From positions 1,185,501-1,249,500 of the forward strand of contig NC_017542.1 in the NCBI RefSeq assembly GCF_000237325.1: a stretch of 64,000 bases of DNA, read 5' to 3'. Source of the stretch: Paenibacillus polymyxa M1 (GTDB lineage: Bacteria > Bacillota > Bacilli > Paenibacillales > Paenibacillaceae). Shown one piece after another: positions 53,986 through 62,441 of this stretch (its first letter is position 1; every line of letters starts with the position of its first letter). Under the pieces are notes generated by a model. It worked only from the letters and a program-made list of their open reading frames with translations, ran no database searches and was not told the DNA's origin. Both the position numbers and the translations under genes were made by a program.

Positions 53986-54777
53986 TTAGCGCAGCAGCGA
54001 TTCTGCTCCGTCTACATAGATCTCCGTACCCGATACATGAGATGATTCATCTGAGGCGAGAAACAGAACCAGATTGGCGACTTGCTCTGGCTCACCGGGA
54101 GCATCCTCCAGCGGATGCTCTCCGCCCTTCGGAAATTCGACTGGAATTTGTACCTTCTTCAAGTCTTCGGTAGGGTACGTGTTATCATCAATTTTCGTGT
54201 CGATGGCTCCTGGGCATATCGCGTTAACCCGAATTTTGTAACGTGCCAGCTCCAGCGCTGCCATTTTCATAAAAGCAACCTGAGCCGCTTTGGTGGAAGC
54301 GTAAGCTGAGAACCCAATACCCGAAAAGGTTCGGTTACCGTTGATGGAGCTGGTGATGATAATGCTGCCGCCGCGTTCCTTCAGGTATGGAACGGCATAT
54401 TTAACGGTAGCGAAGGTGCCGCGTAGATTAATGTTCATCGTGTGGTCCCATTCTTCCAGCTCCATGGTCTCAATAGGGGCCATGGTGCCATTAATGCCTG
54501 CGTTGGCGAATACGATATCCAGCTTCCCGTATGTCTCCGCGACTTTAGCGAACCCCTGCTGAATCATGTCTGGCTTGGAAATATCACATTCCAGCACAAG
54601 TGCTTCACCGCCAACCTGTTCAATGATTGCTTTGGTTTCCTCTGCATGCTCGGGTGTCCGATCCAGCAAGACCACCTTGGCGCCTTGTTCTGCAAAACGA
54701 ATTGCGGTTGCTTTACCGATTCCTGAACCTCCACCGCTGACCACTGCTATCTTTCCTTGCAATCTCTGCTCTGCCAT
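53986..54777 (-). CDS. Short-chain dehydrogenase/reductase
   Basis: 263 residues, classical SDR. Cofactor motif SGGGSGIG (14-21), Asp in LLDRT after beta 2, which favours NAD(H), NAG-type motif NAGINGT, catalytic Ser in ITSSINGNR and SAYASTKAA with Tyr and Lys. The C-terminal VSGTEIYVDGAESLLR is the normal family ending (VTGxxxxVDGG). Substrate unknown. Divergent from the TIM-barrel-like gene at 54981. Confidence 0.92.
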   Translation of the reverse strand: MAEQRLQGKIAVVSGGGSGIGKATAIRFAEQGAKVVLLDRTPEHAEETKAIIEQVGGEALVLECDISKPDMIQQGFAKVAETYGKLDIVFANAGINGTMAPIETMELEEWDHTMNINLRGTFATVKYAVPYLKERGGSIIITSSINGNRTFSGIGFSAYASTKAAQVAFMKMAALELARYKIRVNAICPGAIDTKIDDNTYPTEDLKKVQIPVEFPKGGEHPLEDAPGEPEQVANLVLFLASDESSHVSGTEIYVDGAESLLR

Positions 54778-54980
54778 TGACTATTCCTCCCATTCCGTTC
54801 ATAAGCTAAACCTGACTCGTTATTCCAATACCTCTGAACGCTAATGATGAAACAGTAGCTGCTGCATTTCACCCCATTTGCGAAATATGGTAACATAGGC
54901 GAACCATTAGGAACATATAGCCCAAACCTGTAGATTCTGAGCAAGTATCGGAAAAACGTGAGTGACGGAGGTGGATCGAA

Positions 54981-56414
54981 TTGGACAATAAGAGAGATGA
55001 GCGATCCGAATCGACAGACTCTATAGCACAAATCGGAAAAATGAAACCCTGGGCTCTGAACGGTCCCAGTATTCAAATTGATCCGTTGTTTCCCTATTAC
55101 GCCAATCGGTCGCGGGATAGCATAGCGGATGAGATCGCCCTTGCGGGCTACCAGACCGTGCATTATTTTGTTGTACGTGAAAATGAAGTGGATGGAGCGC
55201 TTGTTGCTGCTTTTCAGCGCAGAGGCATCGCGGTGTGGGCGATGGTGCTGGGCAACGGTTCTTTTGGCGTGTCCCAGCTGCCGCCAGCGTGGAAGGAATG
55301 GCGTATGGAGTTGCTGCGCGAGCCCAACGACGGCTTTCAGCGGCTTTCGCATTTTGCCCACGAATATGTGGAATGGAAAAAGAAAGCCGCTGCCCGGCTC
55401 GTCACCGATATTCCGTTTGACGGCTTTGAGGTGGCGGAGCCTTATTTCCCCGAATGGAACGGGCTGCGCAGTGGAGTGTACGGGGATATTGGGCCACATG
55501 CACAGCGTGCCTTCCGTGCACGCTGCGGTGAGAACATTCCAAATTTCCGCGATAAGCATGCGCGGAATTACTACCGGAAGGTCCCCAATCTGTACGCGCA
55601 GTGGGTCGATCTGCGCGTTAACGCCGTGAATGGGCTCATCCATGAGCTGGTGAACGGCGCAGGCGGTGTGCGTGATGTCCGGCCGGACATCTGCGTGGCG
55701 ACATGGTCGCTCGCTGTGAGTGGGCGTGGCGATATTCCCGGTCAGCTGCGGGAATGGCAGGGCCTGGATGCGGTAGCCATGATCGGGAGCGTAGCTCCGG
55801 ATATGCACGTACTCCAGACCCATTGGCCGGACTGGATGCGCCGCCGTCTGCCGCCACAGTATATTCACGGCTATGCTCGTATCGCGCAGTCCATACGCGC
55901 CGCTTATCCGGACCTGTCCCTCGGAGTGCAGGCAGATATCGGTTCACTTGCGCGGATGGTTCGAGACCGCAAGTGGACGCGACAGTTCGGGGCTACCGCC
56001 CTGGAGGGCGACTACAACGCCTGGACTGCCTATGAATATCATCTGGGAGGCTACATGTACGATGAGCCTCCAATACCTCTTAGGGCGGAACGTTCAGCCG
56101 AAGATGAGGTGGTTATTTCTTTCAGCAAGCGAATTACTACGCCGTCTTTAGATGAGCTGCGTATTTGGAGCCGTGAGGACAACGCAGATTCAACTCCCGC
56201 TTTGAACCGCAAGCTAACAAATGATTCACTAACACTACTAGAGCTTGTGGATGCAGCAGCAGACGGAAACCGTCTATTGCTCCGTATACGCAATTTACCA
56301 TCGAGGGCATTTAGTATGCGAGTAGATGGTGTACAGGATACACCAGAGTTGTGGCTACTCAAGGGGAGAAAGGCACATCGCAATCTTCCCGAACATGAAG
56401 TGAAGGTTCCTTAA
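54981..56414 (+). CDS. Unassigned protein, probably a TIM-barrel glycosidase-like enzyme
   Basis: 477 residues, no signal peptide. The pattern of beta strands followed by acidic motifs (TVHYFVVRENEVD, GIAVWAMVLGNGSFG, DGFEVAEPYFPEW, VATWSLAVSG, LGVQADIGSL, ALEGDYNAWTAYEYH) suggests a beta/alpha barrel, with Glu in FEVAEPYF and in ALEGDY as catalytic candidates; this is inference. The last 110 residues look like a beta-sandwich (DEVVISFSKR..SRAFSMRVDGVQD), as in many glycosidases. TTG 54981 is placed six bases after GGAGGTGG. I cannot name the family. Confidence 0.75.
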   Translation: MDNKRDERSESTDSIAQIGKMKPWALNGPSIQIDPLFPYYANRSRDSIADEIALAGYQTVHYFVVRENEVDGALVAAFQRRGIAVWAMVLGNGSFGVSQLPPAWKEWRMELLREPNDGFQRLSHFAHEYVEWKKKAAARLVTDIPFDGFEVAEPYFPEWNGLRSGVYGDIGPHAQRAFRARCGENIPNFRDKHARNYYRKVPNLYAQWVDLRVNAVNGLIHELVNGAGGVRDVRPDICVATWSLAVSGRGDIPGQLREWQGLDAVAMIGSVAPDMHVLQTHWPDWMRRRLPPQYIHGYARIAQSIRAAYPDLSLGVQADIGSLARMVRDRKWTRQFGATALEGDYNAWTAYEYHLGGYMYDEPPIPLRAERSAEDEVVISFSKRITTPSLDELRIWSREDNADSTPALNRKLTNDSLTLLELVDAAADGNRLLLRIRNLPSRAFSMRVDGVQDTPELWLLKGRKAHRNLPEHEVKVP

Positions 56415-56531
56415 AATTTGGGTAATAACAAAATAACAGCTGTATAACGGCTCATTTGCCGGTGCATCATGAATTATATATATTAAGGCAACATCTTTTC
56501 ATAACTTAAACAATAGTGGAGTGAAAAAGGT

Positions 56532-57203
56532 ATGTGGGATTGGGATTACCTGATTCGGGTCATGTTTGCCGGATTGTGCGGCGCGTTAATCGGCTATGAA
56601 CGCAAAAGTCGGATGAAGGAGGCCGGCATTCGCACACATTTCATTGTCGGGATCGGGGCGTCACTTATGATGGTGGTATCCAAATACGGTTTTCAGGATC
56701 AGACTGTATGGTCCAACCTGTCGCTGGACCCTTCCAGAATAGCAGCACAGGTTATAAGTGGAGTCGGTTTTATCGGCGCAGGAATGATTTTTACACAAAA
56801 AAATAGAATCAAAGGGCTTACCACCGCTGCGGGCATCTGGACTACCGCCGGGATTGGTATTGCTGTCGGTGCAGGAATGTATGGGCTTGGCGCGGGTGTA
56901 ACGCTGTTTATTTTGGCGGCTCAGTCCTTGCTCCATAGTCGTTTTTATCAGATGGCTACCCCGTCCACACGGCAAGTAGTTGTTCAGGTTGAAAATGAGC
57001 CGGGCGTACTGAATCAAATTAAAGAACTGCTGGAGAACAGAAAGCTGACCATTCACAGCTTTCACGCCGAGCGTATCAATAACGGTGAGCAGTTGATGGT
57101 TCATATGCTTCTAAAGCTGTCCCGGTCAGAGGGAGTGGAGGAATTGTTGTCACTGCTGCAAGAGATGGAAGGTATCCGTTCAGTCGAGACCAAATCCAAT
57201 TAG
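56532..57203 (+). CDS. MgtC/SapB-family membrane protein
   Basis: 223 residues. N-terminal MgtC domain with about four to five helices and the conserved GALIGYERKSRMKEAGIRTH, GVGFIGAGMI and GLTTAAGIWTTAGIGIAVG motifs; C-terminal ACT-like domain from about residue 150 (VVVQVENEPGVLNQIKELLE). Members act in Mg2+ limitation and ATP synthase control in pathogens; in soil bacteria the role is unclear. ATG follows GGAGTGAAAAAGG. Own gene; no Mg riboswitch is visible upstream. Confidence 0.92.
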   Translation: MWDWDYLIRVMFAGLCGALIGYERKSRMKEAGIRTHFIVGIGASLMMVVSKYGFQDQTVWSNLSLDPSRIAAQVISGVGFIGAGMIFTQKNRIKGLTTAAGIWTTAGIGIAVGAGMYGLGAGVTLFILAAQSLLHSRFYQMATPSTRQVVVQVENEPGVLNQIKELLENRKLTIHSFHAERINNGEQLMVHMLLKLSRSEGVEELLSLLQEMEGIRSVETKSN

Positions 57204-57283
57204 ACGACTTTACGGCTCATTTAGTATCTTTTTGTCGAACGCTGACAGACTCATTTAACAGTAAAATACTTTAAAAATAATGA

Positions 57284-57312
57284 TTGAAAACGCTTCCTTT
57301 TGTGTATATACT
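57284..57312 (+). promoter_or_regulatory. Intergenic promoter with cre-like box
   Basis: TTGAAA (57284-57289), 17 bp, TATACT (57307-57312) is a strong vegetative promoter. The cre-like TGAAAACGCTTCCT (57285-57298) overlaps its -35. No protein gene follows on this strand; the next gene (57420-58097) is on the other strand. Confidence 0.65.
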
Positions 57313-57318
57313 CTTACT

Positions 57319-57409
57319 ACATCACAGAGTCAGCAGCTTAGAAAGCATCAGGGGATAAGCAACAACGACCTCATGCGTATGCACAAGGTCGTTGCTGTTA
57401 TCCCGTTTT
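57319..57409 (+). ncRNA. Candidate small RNA, about 90 nt
   Basis: The transcript expected from the promoter at 57284-57312 ends in a large hairpin: GGGATAA (57352-57358) with TTATCCC (57398-57404) and CAACGACCT with AGGTCGTTG, then CGTTTTG. Between start and hairpin is about 33 nt of single-stranded sequence. A 12-codon frame inside the loop has no ribosome site. Position (free intergenic, own promoter, own terminator) and length fit a small regulatory RNA. The hairpin may alternatively be just the terminator of the MgtC gene. Confidence 0.45.
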
Positions 57410-57419
57410 GAAAGACAGG

Positions 57420-58097
57420 TTATTTTACTTTGACGGGTTCTGGATATTTTTTACCTAGCGTATCTACAGTAACTTTTTTCATTGTAGCTGGTTTGGTAGG
57501 TTTGTCATTGCTATCCCGTTTGGAGTTGACGATAGCGTCGACCACGTCCATTCCGGACGTTACTTTACCGAAAGCGGCATATTGACCGTCGAGGTAGTCC
57601 GCATCGGCAACCATGATAAAAAATTGCGATCCGGCCGAATCCAGATCCGCCGAGCGGGCCATGGATAATACGCCACGTGTATGTTTGAGTGTATTGTTAA
57701 CGCCGTTGCTCTTGAATTCCCCTTTGATACTGTAGCCGGGGCCGCCTGTACCGTTACCTTGCGGATCACCACCCTGAATCATAAAGCCTGGGATGACGCG
57801 GTGGAAAATGGTACCGTTATAAGCTCCCTTTTGCACCAAGGAGATGAAATTGTTAACCGTGTTCGGTGCTACTTCCGGATACAGCTCAAGCTTGATTTTC
57901 TTGCCATCGTTCATGACAATCGTGACAACTGGATGTGAAACAGTCTTGCTTTTGTCTTTAGTTGCAGCGGGCGTTGTAGTGCTTGTCCGGCTTGCGGCTT
58001 CCACATCGGCCGCTTTTGTGCCACATCCGGCAACCAGCACGAGCATGATGGCCAGCAGGCACAATGTGTACCATGGGCGTATCGATTTTCGGTTCAT
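57420..58097 (-). CDS. Lipoprotein peptidyl-prolyl cis-trans isomerase (cyclophilin)
   Basis: 225 residues. Lipobox VAGC (Cys25), then a cyclophilin domain from about 58. The active-site motif FHRVIPGFMIQGGDPQGNGTGG is present with the catalytic Arg, as is the MARSADLDSAGSQFFI segment; the domain is of the short bacterial type. Acts outside the membrane in protein folding. ATG follows AGGAGGAAT. The extracytoplasmic place distinguishes it from the cytosolic PpiB. Confidence 0.92.
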   Translation of the reverse strand: MNRKSIRPWYTLCLLAIMLVLVAGCGTKAADVEAASRTSTTTPAATKDKSKTVSHPVVTIVMNDGKKIKLELYPEVAPNTVNNFISLVQKGAYNGTIFHRVIPGFMIQGGDPQGNGTGGPGYSIKGEFKSNGVNNTLKHTRGVLSMARSADLDSAGSQFFIMVADADYLDGQYAAFGKVTSGMDVVDAIVNSKRDSNDKPTKPATMKKVTVDTLGKKYPEPVKVK

Positions 58098-58272
58098 TAA
58101 TATTCCTCCTGAAAGGTTGGATGGTGTAACATCCTAATTTATAGTTTGGGGACAGCGCAGAACACTTTTCCATTTACTATCATACCTTTTTTGTTGGGGA
58201 TAAGGAAATACGGGTTTGAAAGCCGTATTCTTGACCCATACTGCTGCTATTCCCAAGGAAAGGGGCAGGATC

Positions 58273-58386
58273 ATGATGGAGGTAGACAAAAAACTGGCTA
58301 AAGGTCTCATATGGGGTATGGCGTTCAGTCTGCCGGTTTGGGTAGGGGTGCTGTATTCAGTACAACATATTCGTGACTGGCTATAA
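58273..58386 (+). CDS. Small single-helix membrane protein
   Basis: 37 residues starting MMEVDKKLAKGL; one hydrophobic helix (LIWGMAFSLPVWVGVLYSV) and a short charged tail (QHIRDWL). The start has AGGGG at 7 bases. Length, composition and ribosome site support a real small gene, perhaps a membrane-complex subunit or regulator; function unknown. It lies between two genes on the other strand. Confidence 0.5.
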   Translation: MMEVDKKLAKGLIWGMAFSLPVWVGVLYSVQHIRDWL

Positions 58387-58427
58387 CATAAAGTGTAAAG
58401 ATAGGCCAAAACCGCAATGGTTTTGGC

Positions 58428-58685
58428 TTATTTATATTTGTGCCAGTCCAAATCGCTGTTATTCAACAGGTGTTCAAAGTTGTTGTCCAGCTTCTTTTGT
58501 TCAGCTTTTTTTGCTTCGAGGGCACGTTGCCGTTCGTCTTCTTTACGCTTGTCCTGTTCTGCTTGCGCTTCATTGGCTTGAGCCTTAAGCTTGTTCAGCA
58601 CGTCCTGACTCAACAGATCCTTTAACGTAGCAGGTTTGTCCTGAGCCGCAGGAGCAGCGAAAGACGAATTTCTCTTTTTAGCCAT
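58428..58685 (-). CDS. YqkE/DUF3886-family small protein
   Basis: 85 residues, highly charged and helical: TLKDLLSQDVLNKLKAQANE, then a long Glu/Lys/Arg/Gln coiled-coil-like stretch, and the conserved end LLNNSDLDWHKYK. The same pattern is known from YqkE of Bacillus; function unknown. Single gene. Confidence 0.8.
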   Translation of the reverse strand: MAKKRNSSFAAPAAQDKPATLKDLLSQDVLNKLKAQANEAQAEQDKRKEDERQRALEAKKAEQKKLDNNFEHLLNNSDLDWHKYK

Positions 58686-58816
58686 GTCATCATCTCCATT
58701 CCATTCGATTATATCAGCTTCTTCGTGGTTGTTCCACGATGAAAGGCTAAGGTCTACGGTAGACTTTTCTAATTTAGAGGGTAATAATGGAATGAACAGA
58801 AGGGACGTGTGGCAGC

Positions 58817-60049
58817 ATGCATCTATATTGGAAGCGAAACCTGATTGTTTTGTGGATCGGAGTATTGTTTTGCAGCATGGCCTATTCCGTGTCGATTCCG
58901 TTTTTACCTATTTTTCTGAATACGGAATTGGGTGTTAACGATCACCTGGAACTATGGTCGGGGATTGCCTTTGGAGTTACTTTTTTAGCGAGCGCGTTGA
59001 TTGCTCCGTTTTGGGGTTCGCTGGCAGATAAGTATGGGCGTAAGCCGATGTTGATTCGATCAGGCTTCAGCCTGGCTGTATTGTATCTGGTATGTGCTTT
59101 GGTGACAGACCCATATGTATTTGTAGGAGTTCGCTTGTTTCAAGGACTCCTCTCCGGATTTATTCCTGCGGCGATTGCGCTGGTCGGGACGGGCTCGCCT
59201 GAAGAAAAAACGGGCTACGCCCTTGGCATTATGGCGACTGCTGGAGCGACGGGCAGCATTATAGGGCCGCTGATTGGCGGTGTGGTGAGCCATTATTATG
59301 GCAATCGGAATGCCTTTTATTTCTCTGCGGCACTTGTATTGGTATCTGCGTTCATCGCGACGTTTGGCGCTAGAGAGGATAGCTTCAAGGGCACCAGTAC
59401 CCGCTCGCATGTTCGTGATGATATCAAAGAGGCTATTGCTAATCGTCCGTTGTACTTTTTGCTTATTCTGGCTGGATTAAGTACCTTTTCCGTCATGATC
59501 TTGGAACCGTTAATTACGGTGTATGTGCTTGAAATGGGCGTGGATCGCAGCCATGCGTCTTTAAGTTCCGGGATTGTATTCTCAGCTGTAGGCATTGCGG
59601 CGGTGCTGATGGCTCCCCGATGGGGCCGGATTGGAGGGAAAATCGGCTTCGCCCAAGTGCTGCTGATTGGACTGATCGGTTCGGGAATCGGGAACATCTT
59701 GCAGTTTTTTGTAACCAACTTTGTTGGTTTTGGTGCGCTTCGGTTTGGATATGGATTGTTTTATGCGTCTGTCATGCCGGCGATCAATGCAATGACTGTG
59801 GAAGTCACCAAGCCGGAGTTTCGCGGACGAGCCTTTAGCCTGAATCAATCAGCTACCCAGCTCGCGACGATGGCGGGACCGCTGATTGGCGGCATGCTTG
59901 GCAGTTGGATGCCCATTCGCTGGATCTTCGTATTAAACAGTGGCATCTTGCTGGTTGCAGCGTTGTTGCTATGGGCGAAGGGAAAAAACGTTTTCCCGAT
60001 TTCAGCCCAAAATAACGCAACGGATCAGAATATTCATTCTGCCGGATAG
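58817..60049 (+). CDS. MFS multidrug transporter (MdtG-like)
   Basis: 410 residues with 12 predicted helices. Motif A is GSLADKYGRKPM; the helix-5 motif SIIGPLIGGVVSHYYG indicates an antiporter; a repeat of it (MAGPLIGGMLGSWMP) stands in helix 11. Closest by pattern to the MdtG/YitG group of drug exporters. Monocistronic; no regulator next to it. Confidence 0.9.
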   Translation: MHLYWKRNLIVLWIGVLFCSMAYSVSIPFLPIFLNTELGVNDHLELWSGIAFGVTFLASALIAPFWGSLADKYGRKPMLIRSGFSLAVLYLVCALVTDPYVFVGVRLFQGLLSGFIPAAIALVGTGSPEEKTGYALGIMATAGATGSIIGPLIGGVVSHYYGNRNAFYFSAALVLVSAFIATFGAREDSFKGTSTRSHVRDDIKEAIANRPLYFLLILAGLSTFSVMILEPLITVYVLEMGVDRSHASLSSGIVFSAVGIAAVLMAPRWGRIGGKIGFAQVLLIGLIGSGIGNILQFFVTNFVGFGALRFGYGLFYASVMPAINAMTVEVTKPEFRGRAFSLNQSATQLATMAGPLIGGMLGSWMPIRWIFVLNSGILLVAALLLWAKGKNVFPISAQNNATDQNIHSAG

Positions 60050-60062
60050 GCCAATTAGATAA

Positions 60063-60091
60063 TTATCCCAAACCCTTATTTTTAGTATATT
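60063..60091 (+). promoter_or_regulatory. Possible promoter of the Spo0E-type gene
   Basis: TTATCC (60063-60068), 17 bp, TATATT (60086-60091), 46 bp before the start codon. The -35 match is weak. Confidence 0.35.
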
Positions 60092-60136
60092 ATTCATAAC
60101 CCTTTACACTGATCATATGACAGGGAGGGATATATT

Positions 60137-60316
60137 ATGATAAGAGACGACATTTTGCGTCAACAGCTTGAGAATGCTCGTCAAAAGCTGTATATTTTGC
60201 AAGCAAAACATGGTTTTAATCATGCTAGTGTGCTCAAACAGTCTGTAATTATGGATAACCTCATCAATCAATATAACCACCTTTTTTATATAAAAGAAAA
60301 AAAGCCGACTGCCTAG
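60137..60316 (+). CDS. Spo0E-family aspartyl-phosphate phosphatase
   Basis: 59 residues: MIRDDILRQQLENARQKLYI, a helical hairpin, and the signature SVIMDNLINQYN, which matches the S-Q-E-x-D-x-L-I motif of Spo0E, YisI and YnzD. These proteins dephosphorylate Spo0A~P and delay sporulation. ATG has GGGAGG at 8 bases. The protein is complete in the window, though short. Confidence 0.85.
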   Translation: MIRDDILRQQLENARQKLYILQAKHGFNHASVLKQSVIMDNLINQYNHLFYIKEKKPTA

Positions 60317-60383
60317 ATATAGCCGACTGGGCGAGAACTTTTAGAAAGGCCACTCGCCCTAGTATTGTAGGACTGCAATATCT

Positions 60384-61286
60384 TTAGGTACGGCTTGTTT
60401 GGTGTGCACTCATCAAGACCCCTAGAATAACGACCAAACCGCCAATGATTTGGCGCCATGTAATCGTTTCGTGCAATAGTAAGACAGAGAACAACACCCC
60501 AAATATCGGAACCAAGTTCATTAAAGAAACGGAACTGCTCGGTGACAGCTTGATTAATCCGTAATTATAAAGCAAAAATGCGATAACAGAGCAGAACACA
60601 CCCAGATACATGAGCAACATAAACGATCCCGTTGTCGGAGCCTGCCAACTATCCTTTTCCAATAAGGCTAACGGTATGAAAAAGATACTACCTGCAACGG
60701 TTTGATAAAAAGATAACGTCACCGGCGGATATTTGTCCACAACCTTACGCGTCATGAAAGTGTAAAACGCCCACGCAAATCCAGTTCCAATCAAGATTAA
60801 ATTTCCGATGAGTTGATTCTTACCATCCGAGCTTTCGCCAACGGAGGTTAAGAAATATACCCCGATCATGGCCAGTGCTATGCCGCAGATTTTATATTTG
60901 GATAATTTAACTTTATACAAAATAAATTCAAGCAGCGATGTAATTGCCGGATACGATGCGACAATTAATGCTGCGTTGGAAGCGGTTGTCAGGCTAACCC
61001 CTATATTCTCCATTGAGAAATAAAGAGTGATTCCAAGAACCCCACTAAACGAAATCGTAGCCAAATCCTTTGGCTTTACTTTGACATGTTCTTTTTTGAT
61101 TAGCAAAACGATACCTAGTACGATGGAAGCTATGATAAATCTGGATAGACCCAAGGTAAGAGGAGGGAACGTCGTATAGGCTGCTTTGGTGGCAATAAAC
61201 GATGTGCTCCAGATCAATAAGGCTAGAATCGTAGAAGTATAGTAAATCCGGTTGCTTTCGCTGTGATGAGCTATGACTTTGTTCAA
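60384..61286 (-). CDS. EamA/DMT-family transporter
   Basis: 300 residues, ten predicted helices in two EamA repeats (about 15-145 and 155-290). Motifs such as LIWSTSFIATKAAY and LGIALAMIGVYFL-like segments (GIALAMIGVYFLTSV) are typical. Members export amino acids or other small metabolites. TTG 61286 follows GGGAGG. Divergent from a TrmB regulator with an inverted-repeat site between them, so probably under its control. Confidence 0.9.
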   Translation of the reverse strand: MNKVIAHHSESNRIYYTSTILALLIWSTSFIATKAAYTTFPPLTLGLSRFIIASIVLGIVLLIKKEHVKVKPKDLATISFSGVLGITLYFSMENIGVSLTTASNAALIVASYPAITSLLEFILYKVKLSKYKICGIALAMIGVYFLTSVGESSDGKNQLIGNLILIGTGFAWAFYTFMTRKVVDKYPPVTLSFYQTVAGSIFFIPLALLEKDSWQAPTTGSFMLLMYLGVFCSVIAFLLYNYGLIKLSPSSSVSLMNLVPIFGVLFSVLLLHETITWRQIIGGLVVILGVLMSAHQTSRT

Positions 61287-61322
61287 GTTGTATCCTCCCT
61301 GAGTTCATCCCCTATGAAAGTA

Positions 61323-61352
61323 TCATAGTAGCTACTATAGTTACTACTATGA
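61323..61352. promoter_or_regulatory. Candidate TrmB operator between the EamA and TrmB genes
   Basis: TCATAGTAG (61323-61331) and CTACTATGA (61344-61352) form a perfect 9-bp inverted repeat, spacer 12. The core CTACTAT also occurs in the spacer (61332-61338), and TACTACT follows at 61356-61362. The array covers the likely EamA promoter. Confidence 0.6.
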
Positions 61353-61441
61353 AAATACTACTAAAAAGATAGTTTGTATATCAGTTTTTGTCAAGGGGAA
61401 GTGATATAGTAAGGAAGAACATGAATTGAGGAGAAGACGTC

Positions 61442-62302
61442 ATGAAATCAAAACCAAACATATTAGAAATTCTACGTGATTTGAATTTTAGTGAATATGA
61501 AGCCAAGGCTTATGTGACTTTATTGGAAAGCTCTCCACTTTCGGGATATGCCGTTTCATTGAACTCTGGAGTACCGAGATCCAAAATTTATGAGGTTTTG
61601 TCGGGGATGGTCAACCGTGGGGACATCATGGTAAGTCAAGAAAATACACCTCTGTATGTGCCGCTTCCTCCACATGAATTGATTGCCCAGAGAAAACGCA
61701 AAGCAGAACAGATTTTTAATGTGGCGCAAGAGAGTTTGGAGCAGTACACAGCATCGTTTCAAAATAGAGAGAATATTTGGAATATTTCGGGTTATGAAGC
61801 CATTATCAATCGCATCAACGAAGGTGTGAAGGGAGCAAAACACCGAATTTTACTGGAAATTTGGAAAGAGGATGCCGAGGTGTTCCGGGATGCCTTAGAG
61901 CAAGCTGCTCAGCAAGGAATTGAGGTGATCCTTGTAGCATATGGTGATCTTAACTTTGATTTTGCTACTGTTTACCGTCATGATATGAGTGAGGAGATTA
62001 CGTCCGAAATCGGTGGTCGGTGGATTGTGCTTAGCGTGGATGACCGGGAGGTTGTAGCTGGCATACTTTCACTTGGTGATGACAGCCGCGCTGCATGGAC
62101 GCTACACCCAGGCCTTGTAATGCCGATTACGGAAGTGATTATTCATGATATTTATATCATGGAAATCCTATATGAGTTCCGTGAAGAATTGGAGGCAAAA
62201 TTTGGCCCTAATCTAATCCATCTTCGCAATAAATTTGCTATGGGTCCGAATGGAAAAGGATATTATGTTCCTTTGACTGAAAAGAGCATTAAACGTGTAT
62301 AG
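61442..62302 (+). CDS. TrmB-family transcriptional regulator
   Basis: 286 residues. N-terminal winged helix (about 8-80, FSEYEAKAYVTLLESSPLSG, VPRSKIYEVLSGMVNRGDIM), a coiled-coil segment (about 80-110), and a C-terminal PLD-like/TrmB effector domain (about 115-270, KGAKHRILLEIWKEDAEVFR). Bacterial members often respond to sugars or other small molecules. Divergent from the EamA gene. ATG is preceded by GAGGAG. Confidence 0.9.
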   Translation: MKSKPNILEILRDLNFSEYEAKAYVTLLESSPLSGYAVSLNSGVPRSKIYEVLSGMVNRGDIMVSQENTPLYVPLPPHELIAQRKRKAEQIFNVAQESLEQYTASFQNRENIWNISGYEAIINRINEGVKGAKHRILLEIWKEDAEVFRDALEQAAQQGIEVILVAYGDLNFDFATVYRHDMSEEITSEIGGRWIVLSVDDREVVAGILSLGDDSRAAWTLHPGLVMPITEVIIHDIYIMEILYEFREELEAKFGPNLIHLRNKFAMGPNGKGYYVPLTEKSIKRV

Positions 62303-62325
62303 AGATTGTCCGAGGTCCGTTGTGC

Positions 62326-62364
62326 AAAAATAAAAGGCCCATGGAATATGATTCCATGAGCCTA
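62326..62364 (-). terminator. Bidirectional terminator between TrmB and the DAHP synthase gene
   Basis: GGCCCATGGAAT (62337-62348) pairs with ATTCCATGAGCC (62352-62363) with one mismatch; on the minus strand TTTTATTTTT follows. Confidence 0.7.
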
Positions 62365-62441
62365 ATTTATTGAATGCTGTGTTTAGGATGATAACCACTT
62401 AGGCATTCTTTTTATTGAAGGTTTTAGGCATAAAACTAGTT

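Noticed and set aside
54747..55868. Long open frame of 373 codons on the minus strand
   Set aside because: It is antisense to the better supported gene at 54981, which has a strong ribosome site and a regular protein pattern; the frame also overlaps the SDR start. Taken as a shadow.
60329..60359. GGGCGAG/CTCGCCC hairpin between the Spo0E-type and EamA genes, and a nearby repeated GCCGACT
   Set aside because: No T-run on either strand, and GCCGACT is a direct, not inverted, repeat. I cannot call a terminator with confidence.
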